Under the pieces are notes generated by a model. That model ran no database searches, was not told where the DNA came from, and saw nothing but the letters and a program-made list of their open reading frames with translations. Positions 1 through 9,162 of a DNA stretch of 64,000 nt are shown here, one piece after another (the stretch's first letter is position 1; each line of letters starts with the position of its first letter). A program made the position numbers and the translations under genes. This DNA is from an uncultured Prevotellaceae bacterium (GTDB lineage: Bacteria > Bacteroidota > Bacteroidia > Bacteroidales > Bacteroidaceae): contig ONAG01000004.1 in NCBI GenBank assembly GCA_900315745.1, positions 62,001 to 126,000 on the forward strand. Direction: 5' to 3'.

Positions 1-125
1 TTAGTTTTCCAGACGAGTCTCTTGTTGAAATCAGCCCCTTTCAAGTCGACTTGAATTTTGTCCAGCCACTCTTGAGTTGTAGGTGCTTGAAACTCACTGA
101 AGAGTTTTTCTTTGTTGTTTGACAT
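1..125 (-). CDS. mutA: methylmalonyl-CoA mutase small subunit, N-terminal fragment (runs off the left edge)
   Basis: Only the first 41 codons lie in the window, starting at the ATG whose complement is 123-125 and reading off the left end without a stop. The visible protein begins MSNNKEKLFSEF and continues through QEWLDKIQVDLKGADF to RLVWKT. This matches my recollection of the N-terminus of the Bacteroidetes methylmalonyl-CoA mutase small (beta) subunit. In the family this non-catalytic subunit pairs with the B12-binding MutB in the succinate-to-propionate pathway, and mutB would be expected further left. A near-consensus promoter lies about 70 bases upstream at 195-226. The call rests on a short but characteristic stretch. 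Confidence 0.75.
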   Translation of the reverse strand, partial: MSNNKEKLFSEFQAPTTQEWLDKIQVDLKGADFNKRLVWKT

Positions 126-194
126 AGCGAAATGTTTATATATAAGTTTTACGTAAATTTAAGGTGTACTCTCTCGTATCCTCAAAATAACATG

Positions 195-226
195 CAAAGA
201 TAACCTTTTTCCGTTTTATATTGAAA
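195..226 (-). promoter_or_regulatory. predicted promoter of mutA
   Basis: On the minus strand a TATCTTTG element (complement of 195-202) fits the Bacteroidetes -7 consensus TAnnTTTG. A TTTC at 223-226 sits 20 bases upstream in place of the usual -33 TTTG. Confidence 0.6.
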
Positions 227-363
227 TAAAATCGAAAAAATATTTTGTTTGTTCCACAATTTATCGAGTATTTGGCTGTTAACAATCATTTTATTGTGTA
301 TAACACATTAGGATTGACAAACAGGCAACGTTTATACAATCAAACAAGTTTTTCCTTTATTAT

Positions 364-394
364 TTTTACCATTGAAAACAAATGATTATTTTTG
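364..394 (+). promoter_or_regulatory. predicted promoter of the phosphoethanolamine-transferase-like gene
   Basis: TATTTTTG at 387-394 matches TAnnTTTG, with TTTT at 364-367 nineteen bases upstream as a weak -33. If used, transcription starts near 400, so the upstream ATG at 382 cannot be the start codon and translation would begin at 427 or 433. Confidence 0.5.
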
Positions 395-426
395 CACTGA
401 AAATAAAAGGGTATATTATTCAAAGC

Positions 427-2268
427 ATGGAAATGTCAAATTTTATTAAGGTTCTAAAGAGAATTCCCCATAAATTAGCTGCCCCAGTATTAAAGGAGAC
501 AACGTTCTTTCTCTTCTTCCTTGTTTTCACCACTCCTACCCTATTGGTTTATTTGTTTAGAGAGCTAAGAGATGGCGAAGGGTTGTCGTTGATTGTACGT
601 GTGTTTAAGGATTTTTCTTTAGCTGTACTTTTCTCATACATATTCACGAGCATAATATATTTGACGCGCAGCAGATTTGTAAAAATTTTATTCTACATTA
701 TTTTGCTCATTCTGTTCGCAATTAATCTCTATTTGCGATTGGTTTTCGGTCTTACACTATCCCCACTTATTATAGTGTTGATAGGTGAAACCACTGAAGG
801 TGAAGCCTCAGAATTCATCAGCACATTCATGACAACACCCAAAGCCTTTATGGCATTTTTCATTTCGTTTGTTGTTGCATTGCTTTTCATGTTTGAGAAG
901 CGAATTAACAAATTGCTCCAAAAACTACTATCTCCAAAGATAGTGAGGCACTCAATTACATTTTTATTAATAATAATGCTCCTAACGAGTTTTACACAAA
1001 TACACATATATCCTGCTTTGTTCAAGACCCCAAACACATACGAGATGGAAAAGTGGAAGGAAGAACACGACCCTCTTCATAAAGACTATGTGACAGGCTT
1101 GATATATGCTCTATACGGTCCGAATGTTGTGGCGAAGGAAAACACCTTGGCAATAGAAACCACATACAAGGCGAGCAAGCTCAAACATGTGCGCAACGAT
1201 TCCACCAACACCCCTCTTACAATAATATATGTACTCGGCGAATCTTTTATCAAAAACCATTCAAACATATATGGTTATGAATTGTGCACCAATCCTCACA
1301 TGGCATCTGAGATAGCTTCTGGAAACATGTTTGCATTTACCGATGTCATATCTCCAGGAAATGTCACCAATTTTGTGGCGAAGAATTCATTTTGCACAAA
1401 CAGCATAACAGAAAAAGAATACAGATGGTTTGACTATCCTTATTTTCCCATGATATTTAAGTCTGCCGGATTTGACGTTTTCATGTACGACAACCAATTC
1501 AATTATGACATGAATTCCAATTCCACATTTACCTTGATATCATTTCTATTCAACAAGAAGATTCAAGAATTGTCGTACACAGATGTCTGTTCCAACAGAT
1601 TTGATTACGATGGCGATCTTATAGATGATTTTTTCAAGAATCACCAATTAGGCAAGAAAGATGACCTTGTGTTGTTTCATCTTATGGGCCAACATATCAA
1701 AGCTTCTGAACGGTTTCCCCATACCCCAGAATTTATGCATTTCACAACAGACAGCATAAACAATGATGCCTCCTACATGACAAAAGAGAAGAAACAAAAT
1801 ATAGCAGACTATGACAATGCCACATATTACAACGATTTTGTCATTTGGAAGATAATTGAGAAAATACGTGACAAGAATGCGTTGTTGGTATATTTTCCAG
1901 ACCATGGTGAAGAAGTTTATGATTATCGAGACAATGAAGGAAGATGCAGCTCAGACGACAAGGTAAATCTATTAAAATATCATTTTGATTTGCCATTTTT
2001 CATTTGGTGCTCCAACACATATCAGTCACTTTATCCAGAAATAATGGACCAAATTCGCACATCCATAGACAGGCCTTTCGAGACAGACAACATTGCTCAC
2101 ATGATGTTCGACCTTGCCAACATTTCCACCCCATTGTATAAACCGGAGCGCGACTTGTTGAGTCCCAAATACGTAATAAAGCCAAGAATAGTATATGAAG
2201 TTTACGACACTGAGCTTCTAAACTATGACGAGATGCGAGCAACCCCCAAAAAAAATAAGGCAAAATGA
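427..2268 (+). CDS. phosphoethanolamine transferase / alkaline-phosphatase-fold membrane sulfatase family protein (EptA-like)
   Basis: A 613-residue inner-membrane protein with about five hydrophobic segments in roughly the first 190 residues and a periplasmic alkaline-phosphatase-fold domain after them. Metal-binding and family motifs are visible: LGESFIKNHSNIYGY near residue 280, and Asp492-His-Gly-Glu within YFPDHGEE. Thr314 in GNVTNF sits where the family carries the phosphorylated Thr/Ser nucleophile. Relatives move phosphoethanolamine from phosphatidylethanolamine to lipid A or glycans, which often lowers sensitivity to cationic peptides. The acceptor here is unknown. I chose ATG 427 over 382 because of the promoter at 364-394; 433 is also possible. 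The next gene, on the same strand, has its own promoter. Confidence 0.75.
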   Translation: MEMSNFIKVLKRIPHKLAAPVLKETTFFLFFLVFTTPTLLVYLFRELRDGEGLSLIVRVFKDFSLAVLFSYIFTSIIYLTRSRFVKILFYIILLILFAINLYLRLVFGLTLSPLIIVLIGETTEGEASEFISTFMTTPKAFMAFFISFVVALLFMFEKRINKLLQKLLSPKIVRHSITFLLIIMLLTSFTQIHIYPALFKTPNTYEMEKWKEEHDPLHKDYVTGLIYALYGPNVVAKENTLAIETTYKASKLKHVRNDSTNTPLTIIYVLGESFIKNHSNIYGYELCTNPHMASEIASGNMFAFTDVISPGNVTNFVAKNSFCTNSITEKEYRWFDYPYFPMIFKSAGFDVFMYDNQFNYDMNSNSTFTLISFLFNKKIQELSYTDVCSNRFDYDGDLIDDFFKNHQLGKKDDLVLFHLMGQHIKASERFPHTPEFMHFTTDSINNDASYMTKEKKQNIADYDNATYYNDFVIWKIIEKIRDKNALLVYFPDHGEEVYDYRDNEGRCSSDDKVNLLKYHFDLPFFIWCSNTYQSLYPEIMDQIRTSIDRPFETDNIAHMMFDLANISTPLYKPERDLLSPKYVIKPRIVYEVYDTELLNYDEMRATPKKNKAK

Positions 2269-2322
2269 GGCTCCAAAGCAACTCTATAGCTTCGATATAT
2301 ACAAAATAAAAATACATTTTAT

Positions 2323-2353
2323 TTTGCGTTCCGCAACCTTTGCACTATCTTTG
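2323..2353 (+). promoter_or_regulatory. consensus sigma-A-type promoter of the dehydratase/ABC operon
   Basis: TTTG at 2323-2326, a 19-base spacer, then TATCTTTG at 2346-2353. This is a full match to the Bacteroidetes promoter. It lies downstream of the first in-frame start at 2340 and so supports ATG 2403. Confidence 0.75.
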
Positions 2354-2402
2354 CAGCCTAAATTGGAAATACGACAATCAGCAATTATATTTTTATAAAC
2401 AA

Positions 2403-4382
2403 ATGAACAAAATAACAAGTTCAATATACAAAGACATCAAAAGGGTAAAAGAAACCCTTTTGGATTGGTATTTGAGCAAAAAAGCATTACCATATTGGTC
2501 GATTATAGTCCTCGACAGCTTGATTTGTTTCATATCAGGCCTTTTCGTATTGTCTTTGTTCACAAGTGCATCTTCAATATTGACACATTTTGGTGCAGCC
2601 TCACGTACAATATGTGTCTATATGATATTCAACCTAATAGGTTTTCGTGTATTCCACACCTATACGGGAATCATAAGATATTCATCATTCGTTGATCTTC
2701 GTCGTGTCCTTTATGCCATGATATTGTCATGCTTCATTGCCGAAATCATGCACTATCCAATAGCATTAATGCATATTGGTTTCAGGGACATTTTCGATAA
2801 AAGCTTGTTTGTATCCCTCAGAGGCAAACAAATATTGGCAATGTATCTATTAGCCACCATCTTGATGTGGGCATGGCGCATCCTCGTCAAAACCATATTT
2901 GATGTTTCATTGAAGAGAGAAAATTCCATACGGACATTGATATATGGTGTGGGAAATGGTGCCGTAGGATTGGCAAAGAACATACGCAACCAAAAGGAAG
3001 CGAGCTTTTCATTACAAGGCTTTCTGACCTCTGACTCGGACTTCATGGGCAAGACCCTTGCTGGTGAGAAAGTATATTTAATAGATGACTTTTTGAAGGA
3101 TCACCTTGAAGACTTGCACACCCAGGCTGTATTAGTCTCTCCTCTTCAGACTGAGCGTTTCAGGAAGAACAAGGAACTTCAAGACCTTTTGCTCAACCTG
3201 GACATTAAAATATACATGGTTGAAGGTACAAAAGAATGGACAAAGGACTCTGATTTTTCCACAGCGTCAATGAAGCAAATCAGTGTAGAAGATTTGTTGC
3301 CAAGAGAGCAGATAGAAGTTGACATGAAAAAAGTTGGGGAAATGCTGACAGGCAAGAAAATACTGGTAACAGGCTCTGCCGGTTCCATTGGTTCTGAAAT
3401 CGTCAGACAAATTTGCGCATATAATCCCTCGGAAATGCTGCTTGTTGATTCAGCAGAAACACCACAACACGACATCAGGCTCATGATGCACGACAGATGG
3501 CCAAACATAAAGACAACAGCATTGGTATGCTCCATCTCCAATGCAAGCAAGATGGAATATCTGTTTAAGAATTTCAACCCCGACTACGTATTCCATGCAG
3601 CAGCATACAAGCATGTGCCCATGATGGAAGACAATCCCAGTGAAAGCGTTCACAACAACATATTCGGCACAAAAGTCATAGCAGACTTGAGTGTGAAATA
3701 TGGTGTAAAGAAATTCGTGATGCTTTCCACCGACAAAGCAGTAAATCCCACGAATGTGATGGGTTGCTCCAAACGAATTTGTGAGATATACGTTCAAAGT
3801 CTCGACAAGGCGATAAAAGAAGGCAAGGTGAAGGGAATCACTCAATTTGTGACCACCCGTTTTGGCAACGTTCTTGGCAGTAATGGTTCCGTCATCCCCT
3901 TGTTTGAAAGACAAATTAAAGCTGGTGGTCCTGTAACAGTCACAGACGAGCGTATAATCCGTTTCTTCATGTTGATCCCAGAAGCATGCAAATTGGTTTT
4001 AGAGGCCGGCACACATGGAAATGGAGGTGAAATATTCGTTTTCGACATGGGTGAGCCTGTAAAGATATCCGATTTGGCAAAACGGATGATAAAGCTTAGT
4101 GGCGTGAAGAATGTAAAGATAGAATACACAGGTTTACGTCCAGGAGAGAAGTTGTATGAGGAGCTTCTATCCACCGAAGAGAACACCAAGCCCAGTTTCC
4201 ATGAAAAGATAAGGATAGCAGAAGTTCGTGAATATGATTACGACGAGGTAGAGAAAGACATTGACGAATTGGTAAGGATTTCCGAAACCTATGACGACAT
4301 GAACATTGTGGCAAAGATGAAAGAGATAGTGCCAGAATACAAATCGAACAATTCTGTATTTCAGAAACTGGACAAAAAATGA
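2403..4382 (+). CDS. membrane-bound nucleotide-sugar 4,6-dehydratase/epimerase (WbpM/CapD/PglF family)
   Basis: A 659-residue protein with four hydrophobic segments in roughly residues 30-165, an intermediate Rossmann-like region, and a C-terminal short-chain dehydrogenase/reductase domain. The NAD(P) loop TGSAGSIGSE begins at Thr323/Gly324. The active-site stretch STDKAVNPTNVMG carries Met453 and Lys457, the Met-for-Tyr replacement typical of WbpM-type 4,6-dehydratases. Family members convert UDP-GlcNAc to the 4-keto-6-deoxy sugar for capsule, O-antigen or glycoprotein glycans. The stop overlaps the next ATG by four bases (ATGA), so it is probably co-translated with an ABC importer lipoprotein that has no obvious link to sugar metabolism. 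Its exact sugar substrate is not evident. Confidence 0.88.
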   Translation: MNKITSSIYKDIKRVKETLLDWYLSKKALPYWSIIVLDSLICFISGLFVLSLFTSASSILTHFGAASRTICVYMIFNLIGFRVFHTYTGIIRYSSFVDLRRVLYAMILSCFIAEIMHYPIALMHIGFRDIFDKSLFVSLRGKQILAMYLLATILMWAWRILVKTIFDVSLKRENSIRTLIYGVGNGAVGLAKNIRNQKEASFSLQGFLTSDSDFMGKTLAGEKVYLIDDFLKDHLEDLHTQAVLVSPLQTERFRKNKELQDLLLNLDIKIYMVEGTKEWTKDSDFSTASMKQISVEDLLPREQIEVDMKKVGEMLTGKKILVTGSAGSIGSEIVRQICAYNPSEMLLVDSAETPQHDIRLMMHDRWPNIKTTALVCSISNASKMEYLFKNFNPDYVFHAAAYKHVPMMEDNPSESVHNNIFGTKVIADLSVKYGVKKFVMLSTDKAVNPTNVMGCSKRICEIYVQSLDKAIKEGKVKGITQFVTTRFGNVLGSNGSVIPLFERQIKAGGPVTVTDERIIRFFMLIPEACKLVLEAGTHGNGGEIFVFDMGEPVKISDLAKRMIKLSGVKNVKIEYTGLRPGEKLYEELLSTEENTKPSFHEKIRIAEVREYDYDEVEKDIDELVRISETYDDMNIVAKMKEIVPEYKSNNSVFQKLDKK

Positions 4383-5512
4383 AAAACCTTCTTTTCAAGG
4401 CGTTAATTCTACTGAGTATATTATCAACACATGCATCTTGTATCCAGCGAGGAAAACCAAGCATGTCAGAGGCAGGCGACACACTTCAGATGAAGTATGC
4501 CACATTGCTTCACATCGTAAGATACGAAGATTACACCATTGTCAGCATTGACAATCCTTGGAAAGAGGGCAAGACTTTACACAAATATGTTCTTTTGGAA
4601 AAGGGACGCACCCCGTCTGCAGAATTGCCCAAAGGGACAGTAATCCATATACCAGCGACCAAAAACGTGGTGTTCAACACAGCCCACTGCCAGTTGATGG
4701 ATTGGCTTGGCGCCCGTTCCCAACTCTCTGGCATAACGGATTTGAAATACATCCTTGTGCCTTTTGTAAAAGAAGGGGTGTCAAAAGGAATTATTGAAGA
4801 TTGTGGAGATGGCATGAGTCCTGTTGTAGAAAAGATAATAGACATGAAGCCAGACTTGATAATGCTATCCCCCTTTGAGAATTCAGGTGGATATGGCAGG
4901 CTTGACGACATAAACATCCCATTGGTGGAATGTGCAGACTACATGGAAAGGTCGGCACTGGCTCGTGCAGAATGGATGCGTTTTTATGGTTTATTGTTGG
5001 GAAAGTCAGAAGAAGCAGACTCGTTGTTTGCCATTGTAGATTCCTCATATAATGCACTCAAAGAATTGGCAAAGAAATCGACAGACGAGCGTTCCATATT
5101 AACAGAGAAACTCACAGGCTCCACTTGGTATGTTCCGGGCGGGAAGAGTTCAATAGGAGGCATCATTTCAGATGCCAATGGCACATATCCCTGGAAGGAC
5201 GACAAACACGGAGGCAGCCTTGCCATGACCTTTGAGAGTGTTCTTGACAAAGCAGGAAATTCAGACGTGTGGATTTTCAATTATTTTGGTTCAGGTCACT
5301 TGACCTACGACCAATTATCCTCCGAATTTCAAGGTTACCAAGAGATTAAAGCATTCAAGACGAAGGAGACTTGGTATGTAGATACCCAACGAACACCATA
5401 TTTTGAAGAAGTATCATTCAGACCGGACTATCTTCTTCGTGACTACATCATTCTTCTTCATCCCACTTTAGGTTTAGGCAAGCCAAGATACTACACCCCT
5501 GTTTACAATTGA
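4379..5512 (+). CDS. ABC importer substrate-binding lipoprotein (BtuF/FepB type)
   Basis: A 377-residue exported protein. A short hydrophobic signal ends at THASC, probably the lipidated Cys21, although the residues before it fit the lipobox loosely. The mature part resembles class III binding proteins for cobalamin, haem or ferric siderophores: a segment with VVFNTAHCQLMDWLGA, then MKPDLIMLSPFENSGGYG, then a second lobe with SIGGIISDANGTYPW and WYVDTQRTPYFEE. In the family it delivers ligand to a FecCD/BtuC permease, and such a gene follows directly with a three-base overlap if its TTG start is used. The ligand cannot be read from sequence; B12 or an iron chelate is plausible. Confidence 0.85.
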   Translation: MKNLLFKALILLSILSTHASCIQRGKPSMSEAGDTLQMKYATLLHIVRYEDYTIVSIDNPWKEGKTLHKYVLLEKGRTPSAELPKGTVIHIPATKNVVFNTAHCQLMDWLGARSQLSGITDLKYILVPFVKEGVSKGIIEDCGDGMSPVVEKIIDMKPDLIMLSPFENSGGYGRLDDINIPLVECADYMERSALARAEWMRFYGLLLGKSEEADSLFAIVDSSYNALKELAKKSTDERSILTEKLTGSTWYVPGGKSSIGGIISDANGTYPWKDDKHGGSLAMTFESVLDKAGNSDVWIFNYFGSGHLTYDQLSSEFQGYQEIKAFKTKETWYVDTQRTPYFEEVSFRPDYLLRDYIILLHPTLGLGKPRYYTPVYN

Positions 5513-5529
5513 CCGAAACCATTGAAGAC

Positions 5530-6543
5530 ATGAAAAGAGGCACGAGAACATGTATCATTCTGGCTTTGTCGATTCCCATATTGTTTATTCTTAATATTTT
5601 GATGGGTTCGATACGCATACCTTACTCAGAAGCATTGACAATACTTTTTGGGGGTCCGGCAACCAAAGAATCATGGCGTTACATCATCATGGATACCCGA
5701 TTGCCCCAAGCCATCACAGCGACGTTGTGTGGCGCCTCCTTGTCCGTATGTGGTCTGATGCTCCAGACGGCATTCAAGAATCCTCTTGCCGGTCCTTCGA
5801 TATTTGGTATCAGTGGTGGTGCTGGAGTAGGTGTTGCATTAGTGATGCTTTATTGGGGTGGAGAGCTTAGTGCGGTAGGTTATGAAGCCACGGGATTTGC
5901 AGCGGTATTACTTGGCGCATTTGCAGGTGCGATGACAGTGACAGTTATAATATTCATGTTTTCATCAATGGTAAAGAATGCTGTTATGCTGCTCATTATA
6001 GGCGTGATGATAGGCTTCATGTCATCCTCAGTAATCTCATTGCTCAATTTCTTTGCCACTGAAGAAGGGGTTAAATCATACGCCATATGGGGTATGGGCA
6101 ATTTCAGTAGTGTCACCATGCGTCATATTCCCTTTTTTTCCACATCGATAATTCTGGGTCTAATTGCTTCAATACTCCTAATAAAGCCTCTAAATGCCCT
6201 TCTTCTTGGGGAGATGTATGCAGAAAACCTTGGCGTGAACACCATTCGTGTACGCAATGAATTGTTGTTGGTGACCGGTTTTCTAACGGCTGTAACAACG
6301 GCATACTGCGGTCCTGTAGCATTTATCGGGTTGGCGGTCCCACATATCGCCAGGATGCTGTTATCTACAGAGAATCATCGTCTGCTACTCCCAGCAACCA
6401 TTCTCACGGGTGCCTCGGTCGCCTTATGTTGCAATCTCCTATGCTACCTTCCAAGAGAGAATGGTGTAATTCCTCTCAATGCAATCACCCCACTAATTGG
6501 AGCACCAGTGGTCATTTATGTCATTGTCAAACGCATGAGATGA
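5530..6543 (+). CDS. FecCD/BtuC-family ABC transporter permease
   Basis: A 337-residue polytopic membrane protein with about nine to ten hydrophobic segments, typical of the FecCD family. Recognisable stretches are RLPQAITATLCGASLSVCG, LMLQTAFKNPLAGPSIFG and GPVAFIGLAVPHIARML. ATG 5530 is preferred over a TTG at 5509 inside the preceding gene. With the upstream binding lipoprotein it would form the core of a B12 or iron-chelate importer. No ATPase gene follows; the next gene is convergent tilS, which overlaps this 3' end by 51 bases. The ATP-binding subunit must be encoded elsewhere or shared. Confidence 0.9.
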   Translation: MKRGTRTCIILALSIPILFILNILMGSIRIPYSEALTILFGGPATKESWRYIIMDTRLPQAITATLCGASLSVCGLMLQTAFKNPLAGPSIFGISGGAGVGVALVMLYWGGELSAVGYEATGFAAVLLGAFAGAMTVTVIIFMFSSMVKNAVMLLIIGVMIGFMSSSVISLLNFFATEEGVKSYAIWGMGNFSSVTMRHIPFFSTSIILGLIASILLIKPLNALLLGEMYAENLGVNTIRVRNELLLVTGFLTAVTTAYCGPVAFIGLAVPHIARMLLSTENHRLLLPATILTGASVALCCNLLCYLPRENGVIPLNAITPLIGAPVVIYVIVKRMR

Positions 6544-7911
6544 AGATCCCACTTGCTCACTTGAGTCCTTCTTTTCCGCATACTCAGCCAAAATGACCGA
6601 TTTGGTGTTGGAAGTAATCCGAAATCTATTGTCGATTCTCATACCTACAACCCACAACACCCTATCCTTATCATCTACAAGCACCAACTGGTCAACCTTA
6701 TCAAAAAGGCTTTTCTTTAAATCGGTTAGGAAATCGCTGACCAACTTGCTACCTTTCATGCCAAATGGACAAAAGCGGTCTCCTTTCTTAATCCTTCTCA
6801 TAGTCAAGGGAAACATCACTTTATCAGCATCAAAGTAAGCGATATTAGGAGATTTTGTTATTTGCACATTCTCCCTTTTTTGTTCTTTCAAAGAAAGCTT
6901 CATGTTTTGTGAAATCTCATACAGTCCAACGATAGGGAATTTCATGGGGCTGAAGGGTTTCTTGATTTCTCTTACAAGCATATGCCCTCTATGAAACACA
7001 ACCTCGTGAGAATTGGAAAAGAAACATTTACCAGAAGAAGGCATTGCCATTGCATCATATACCATTTGAATCGAAGAAGGAGAAAAGCCAAGAGGGTGCA
7101 AAATAAGGAACAAAGAATATTCTTCCTTGATGGATGCCAAGTCATAATACCGAATGCCCCTTTTTTCTCCTGCATAGGAACTTGACACTTGTTTTTTTAT
7201 CAATTCGTCAAAACACCCCGCCACCTGTCTCAATCGAGAAGCCGTAATCATTATGGAGTCTTCCACTGATGGATTTATCTCCCTCATCAAAGGCAAAATG
7301 GAAAGTCTCACCTTGTTTCTTACGACATCCGCTATCAAGTTGGAGCTATCTGTAACAAAGGACTGCCCTATCTCGTTAAGGAAAGAAACTATTTCGTTTT
7401 TAGAGACCTCCAACAAAGGTCTAATGATGTTACCACGTGAAGGGGAAATCCCCAAAAGTCCGTGAATGCCAGTACCTCTAATTAGGTTTATCAAGATAGT
7501 TTCCACGGAATCATCCTTATGATGCGCGACAACCACAGCTTGAGCACCGACATCACCAATAAGCTGTTCAAAGTAATTGTATCTAAGATGTCGGGCTGCC
7601 ATTTCAATACTCATCTTATGCCCGGAAGCATATTCTCTTGTGTCAAAATGTACCACATGCAATTTTATGTTCAGGTGTTTGCACAAATCAAGACAAAAAG
7701 ATTCATCTCTTGCAGACTCTTCACCCCTTAAGTGGAAATTGCAATGCACAGCCTCAATATTATAACCAAGCATTTGAAGAGATAGCACAAGCGCCACGCT
7801 GTCAGCCCCACCAGAAAGTGCCACCAAATACTTTTTCTCCAATGACATCAAGTTGTTCTTTTCTATAAAAAGTTCAACAGATTTGACAAAGGAGTGAAGT
7901 TCATTCTTCAT
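6493..7911 (-). CDS. tilS: tRNA(Ile)-lysidine synthase
   Basis: A 472-residue cytoplasmic ATP-pyrophosphatase-type enzyme. The PP-loop SGGADS is at residues 33-38, followed by AVHCNFHLRGEES and VAHHKDDSVETILINLIRGTG, all characteristic of TilS. The C-terminal region (MRRIKKGDRFCPFGMKGSK) matches the TilS tRNA-binding end. The enzyme attaches lysine to C34 of the CAU-anticodon tRNA-Ile so that it reads AUA and is charged with isoleucine; it is normally essential. It is the last gene of a three-gene minus-strand run. Start ATG 7911 is preferred to the upstream in-frame codon at 7926. The 3' end overlaps the convergent permease gene. Confidence 0.93.
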   Translation of the reverse strand: MKNELHSFVKSVELFIEKNNLMSLEKKYLVALSGGADSVALVLSLQMLGYNIEAVHCNFHLRGEESARDESFCLDLCKHLNIKLHVVHFDTREYASGHKMSIEMAARHLRYNYFEQLIGDVGAQAVVVAHHKDDSVETILINLIRGTGIHGLLGISPSRGNIIRPLLEVSKNEIVSFLNEIGQSFVTDSSNLIADVVRNKVRLSILPLMREINPSVEDSIMITASRLRQVAGCFDELIKKQVSSSYAGEKRGIRYYDLASIKEEYSLFLILHPLGFSPSSIQMVYDAMAMPSSGKCFFSNSHEVVFHRGHMLVREIKKPFSPMKFPIVGLYEISQNMKLSLKEQKRENVQITKSPNIAYFDADKVMFPLTMRRIKKGDRFCPFGMKGSKLVSDFLTDLKKSLFDKVDQLVLVDDKDRVLWVVGMRIDNRFRITSNTKSVILAEYAEKKDSSEQVGSSSHAFDNDINDHWCSN

Positions 7912-7929
7912 AAAGCACAACAACAAAGG

Positions 7930-9114
7930 TTATTCCACATACAATACCAATCCTTTAAGATATTCGCCTTCTGGATGATAAATATTGACAGGATGGTCAG
8001 CTGGTTGATGAAGTTGGTGCAAAATACGAACTTTCCTTTTTGCCTGAGCAGCAGCCGTAAACACAGCACTTCTGAATTGGTCTTTGGTTACTACTTGGCT
8101 ACAGCTGAAAGTGAAGAGCACACCTCCTGGTTTGATTTTCTCCAACGCCTTGTTGTTCAATCTGATATATCCTTTCAAAGCATTATGCAAAGCCCCTCTA
8201 TGTTTGGCAAAAGCAGGAGGATCAAGAATCATAAGGTCGTATTTTCCATCCGCTTTTTCCAAGAATTTGAATGCGTCATCACAAAAGGCGAGATGCCTAT
8301 TGTCGCCAGGAAAATTCAGTTCAACGTTTATGTTAGTCAGTTCAATTGCTTTGGCACTGCTATCCACCGAATGAACAAGTTTTGCCCCTCCACGCATTGC
8401 ATAGAACGAGAACCCTCCCGTATAACAACACATATTTAGAACAGCCCTGTCTTTAGCATATTTTTCGAGCAAGCTCCTATTCTCCCTTTGGTCTATAAAG
8501 AAGCCTGTCTTTTGTCCTCTTATCCAATCCACATGAAACTTCAATCCATTTTCTACGGCTATATCATTATTGGTGTGGCCGACCAAGAATCCCATATCTT
8601 GTTCTTCATCCTGAATAAAAGGCAACGTGGTTTCGCTTTTGTAAAAAACATTACTAATCCTTCCATCCATCACCTTGACGAGAGCATTTGCAATGACTTT
8701 CCTTTGCAAGTGCATGCCAATGCTATGAGCTTGCATCACAGCAGTATCTCCATAGCAATCGACGATTAGCCCGGGCAAGAGATCACCTTCCCCATGGACA
8801 AGACGAAAAGCATTAGACTGAGAGCTGTCTGCCAATCCAATAGCAAGTCTAAGCTTCAAGGCAGACTTTATTCTATTTTCCCAAAACTCGCTGTCTATAA
8901 CCTCGTCGTCAAAAGTCAAGATTCTGACAGCTATGGTGCCATGCTGGAAATGTCCCCTTGCGATGAACATCCCTTCAGAAGAAAGCACATCCACAATCTC
9001 CCCATCTTTAAGATTTTCAAGAGAATGGCTTATTGCTCCTGAAAAAACCCATGGGTGAAAACGAAAAAGACTTTCCTCCTTACCGCGTTTTAATATCAAC
9101 TTCTTATATGCCAT
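7930..9114 (-). CDS. RlmI-type 23S rRNA (cytosine-5-)methyltransferase
   Basis: A 394-residue protein with an N-terminal PUA-like RNA-binding domain (GKEESLFRFHPWVFSGAI) and a C-terminal SAM-dependent methyltransferase domain. The SAM site shows VLNMCCYTGGFSFYAMRGGA, and the catalytic region shows LMILDPPAFAKHRG and FTFSCSQVV. This is the YccW/RlmI family, which in E. coli methylates C1962 of 23S rRNA; the exact target here is inferred. ATG 9114 gives the usual MAYKKLILKRG start, so the in-frame codon at 9135 is not used. The 18-base gap to tilS suggests one transcript. Confidence 0.87.
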   Translation of the reverse strand: MAYKKLILKRGKEESLFRFHPWVFSGAISHSLENLKDGEIVDVLSSEGMFIARGHFQHGTIAVRILTFDDEVIDSEFWENRIKSALKLRLAIGLADSSQSNAFRLVHGEGDLLPGLIVDCYGDTAVMQAHSIGMHLQRKVIANALVKVMDGRISNVFYKSETTLPFIQDEEQDMGFLVGHTNNDIAVENGLKFHVDWIRGQKTGFFIDQRENRSLLEKYAKDRAVLNMCCYTGGFSFYAMRGGAKLVHSVDSSAKAIELTNINVELNFPGDNRHLAFCDDAFKFLEKADGKYDLMILDPPAFAKHRGALHNALKGYIRLNNKALEKIKPGGVLFTFSCSQVVTKDQFRSAVFTAAAQAKRKVRILHQLHQPADHPVNIYHPEGEYLKGLVLYVE

Positions 9115-9162
9115 TTCAATATACGCAAAAAACACACGTTCTCAAACAGTCGGGAATCCATA

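Larger units (their letters stand above)
126..426. other. intergenic region between divergent mutA and the phosphoethanolamine-transferase-like gene
   Basis: About 300 bases separate the two divergent coding regions. It holds the mutA promoter (195-226) and the likely promoter of the rightward gene (364-394). Both lie in strongly AT-rich DNA. I see no convincing small ORF, RNA gene or long hairpin in the remainder (227-363). Confidence 0.6.

Noticed and set aside
2280..2403. Cobalamin riboswitch upstream of the B12-type importer operon
   Set aside because: The leader after the promoter at 2323-2353 is only about 45 bases, too short for the riboswitch, and no B12-box-like sequence is visible.
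7894..8439. 181-codon plus-strand frame
   Set aside because: It is antisense to the RlmI-type methyltransferase and tilS, with low-complexity composition.
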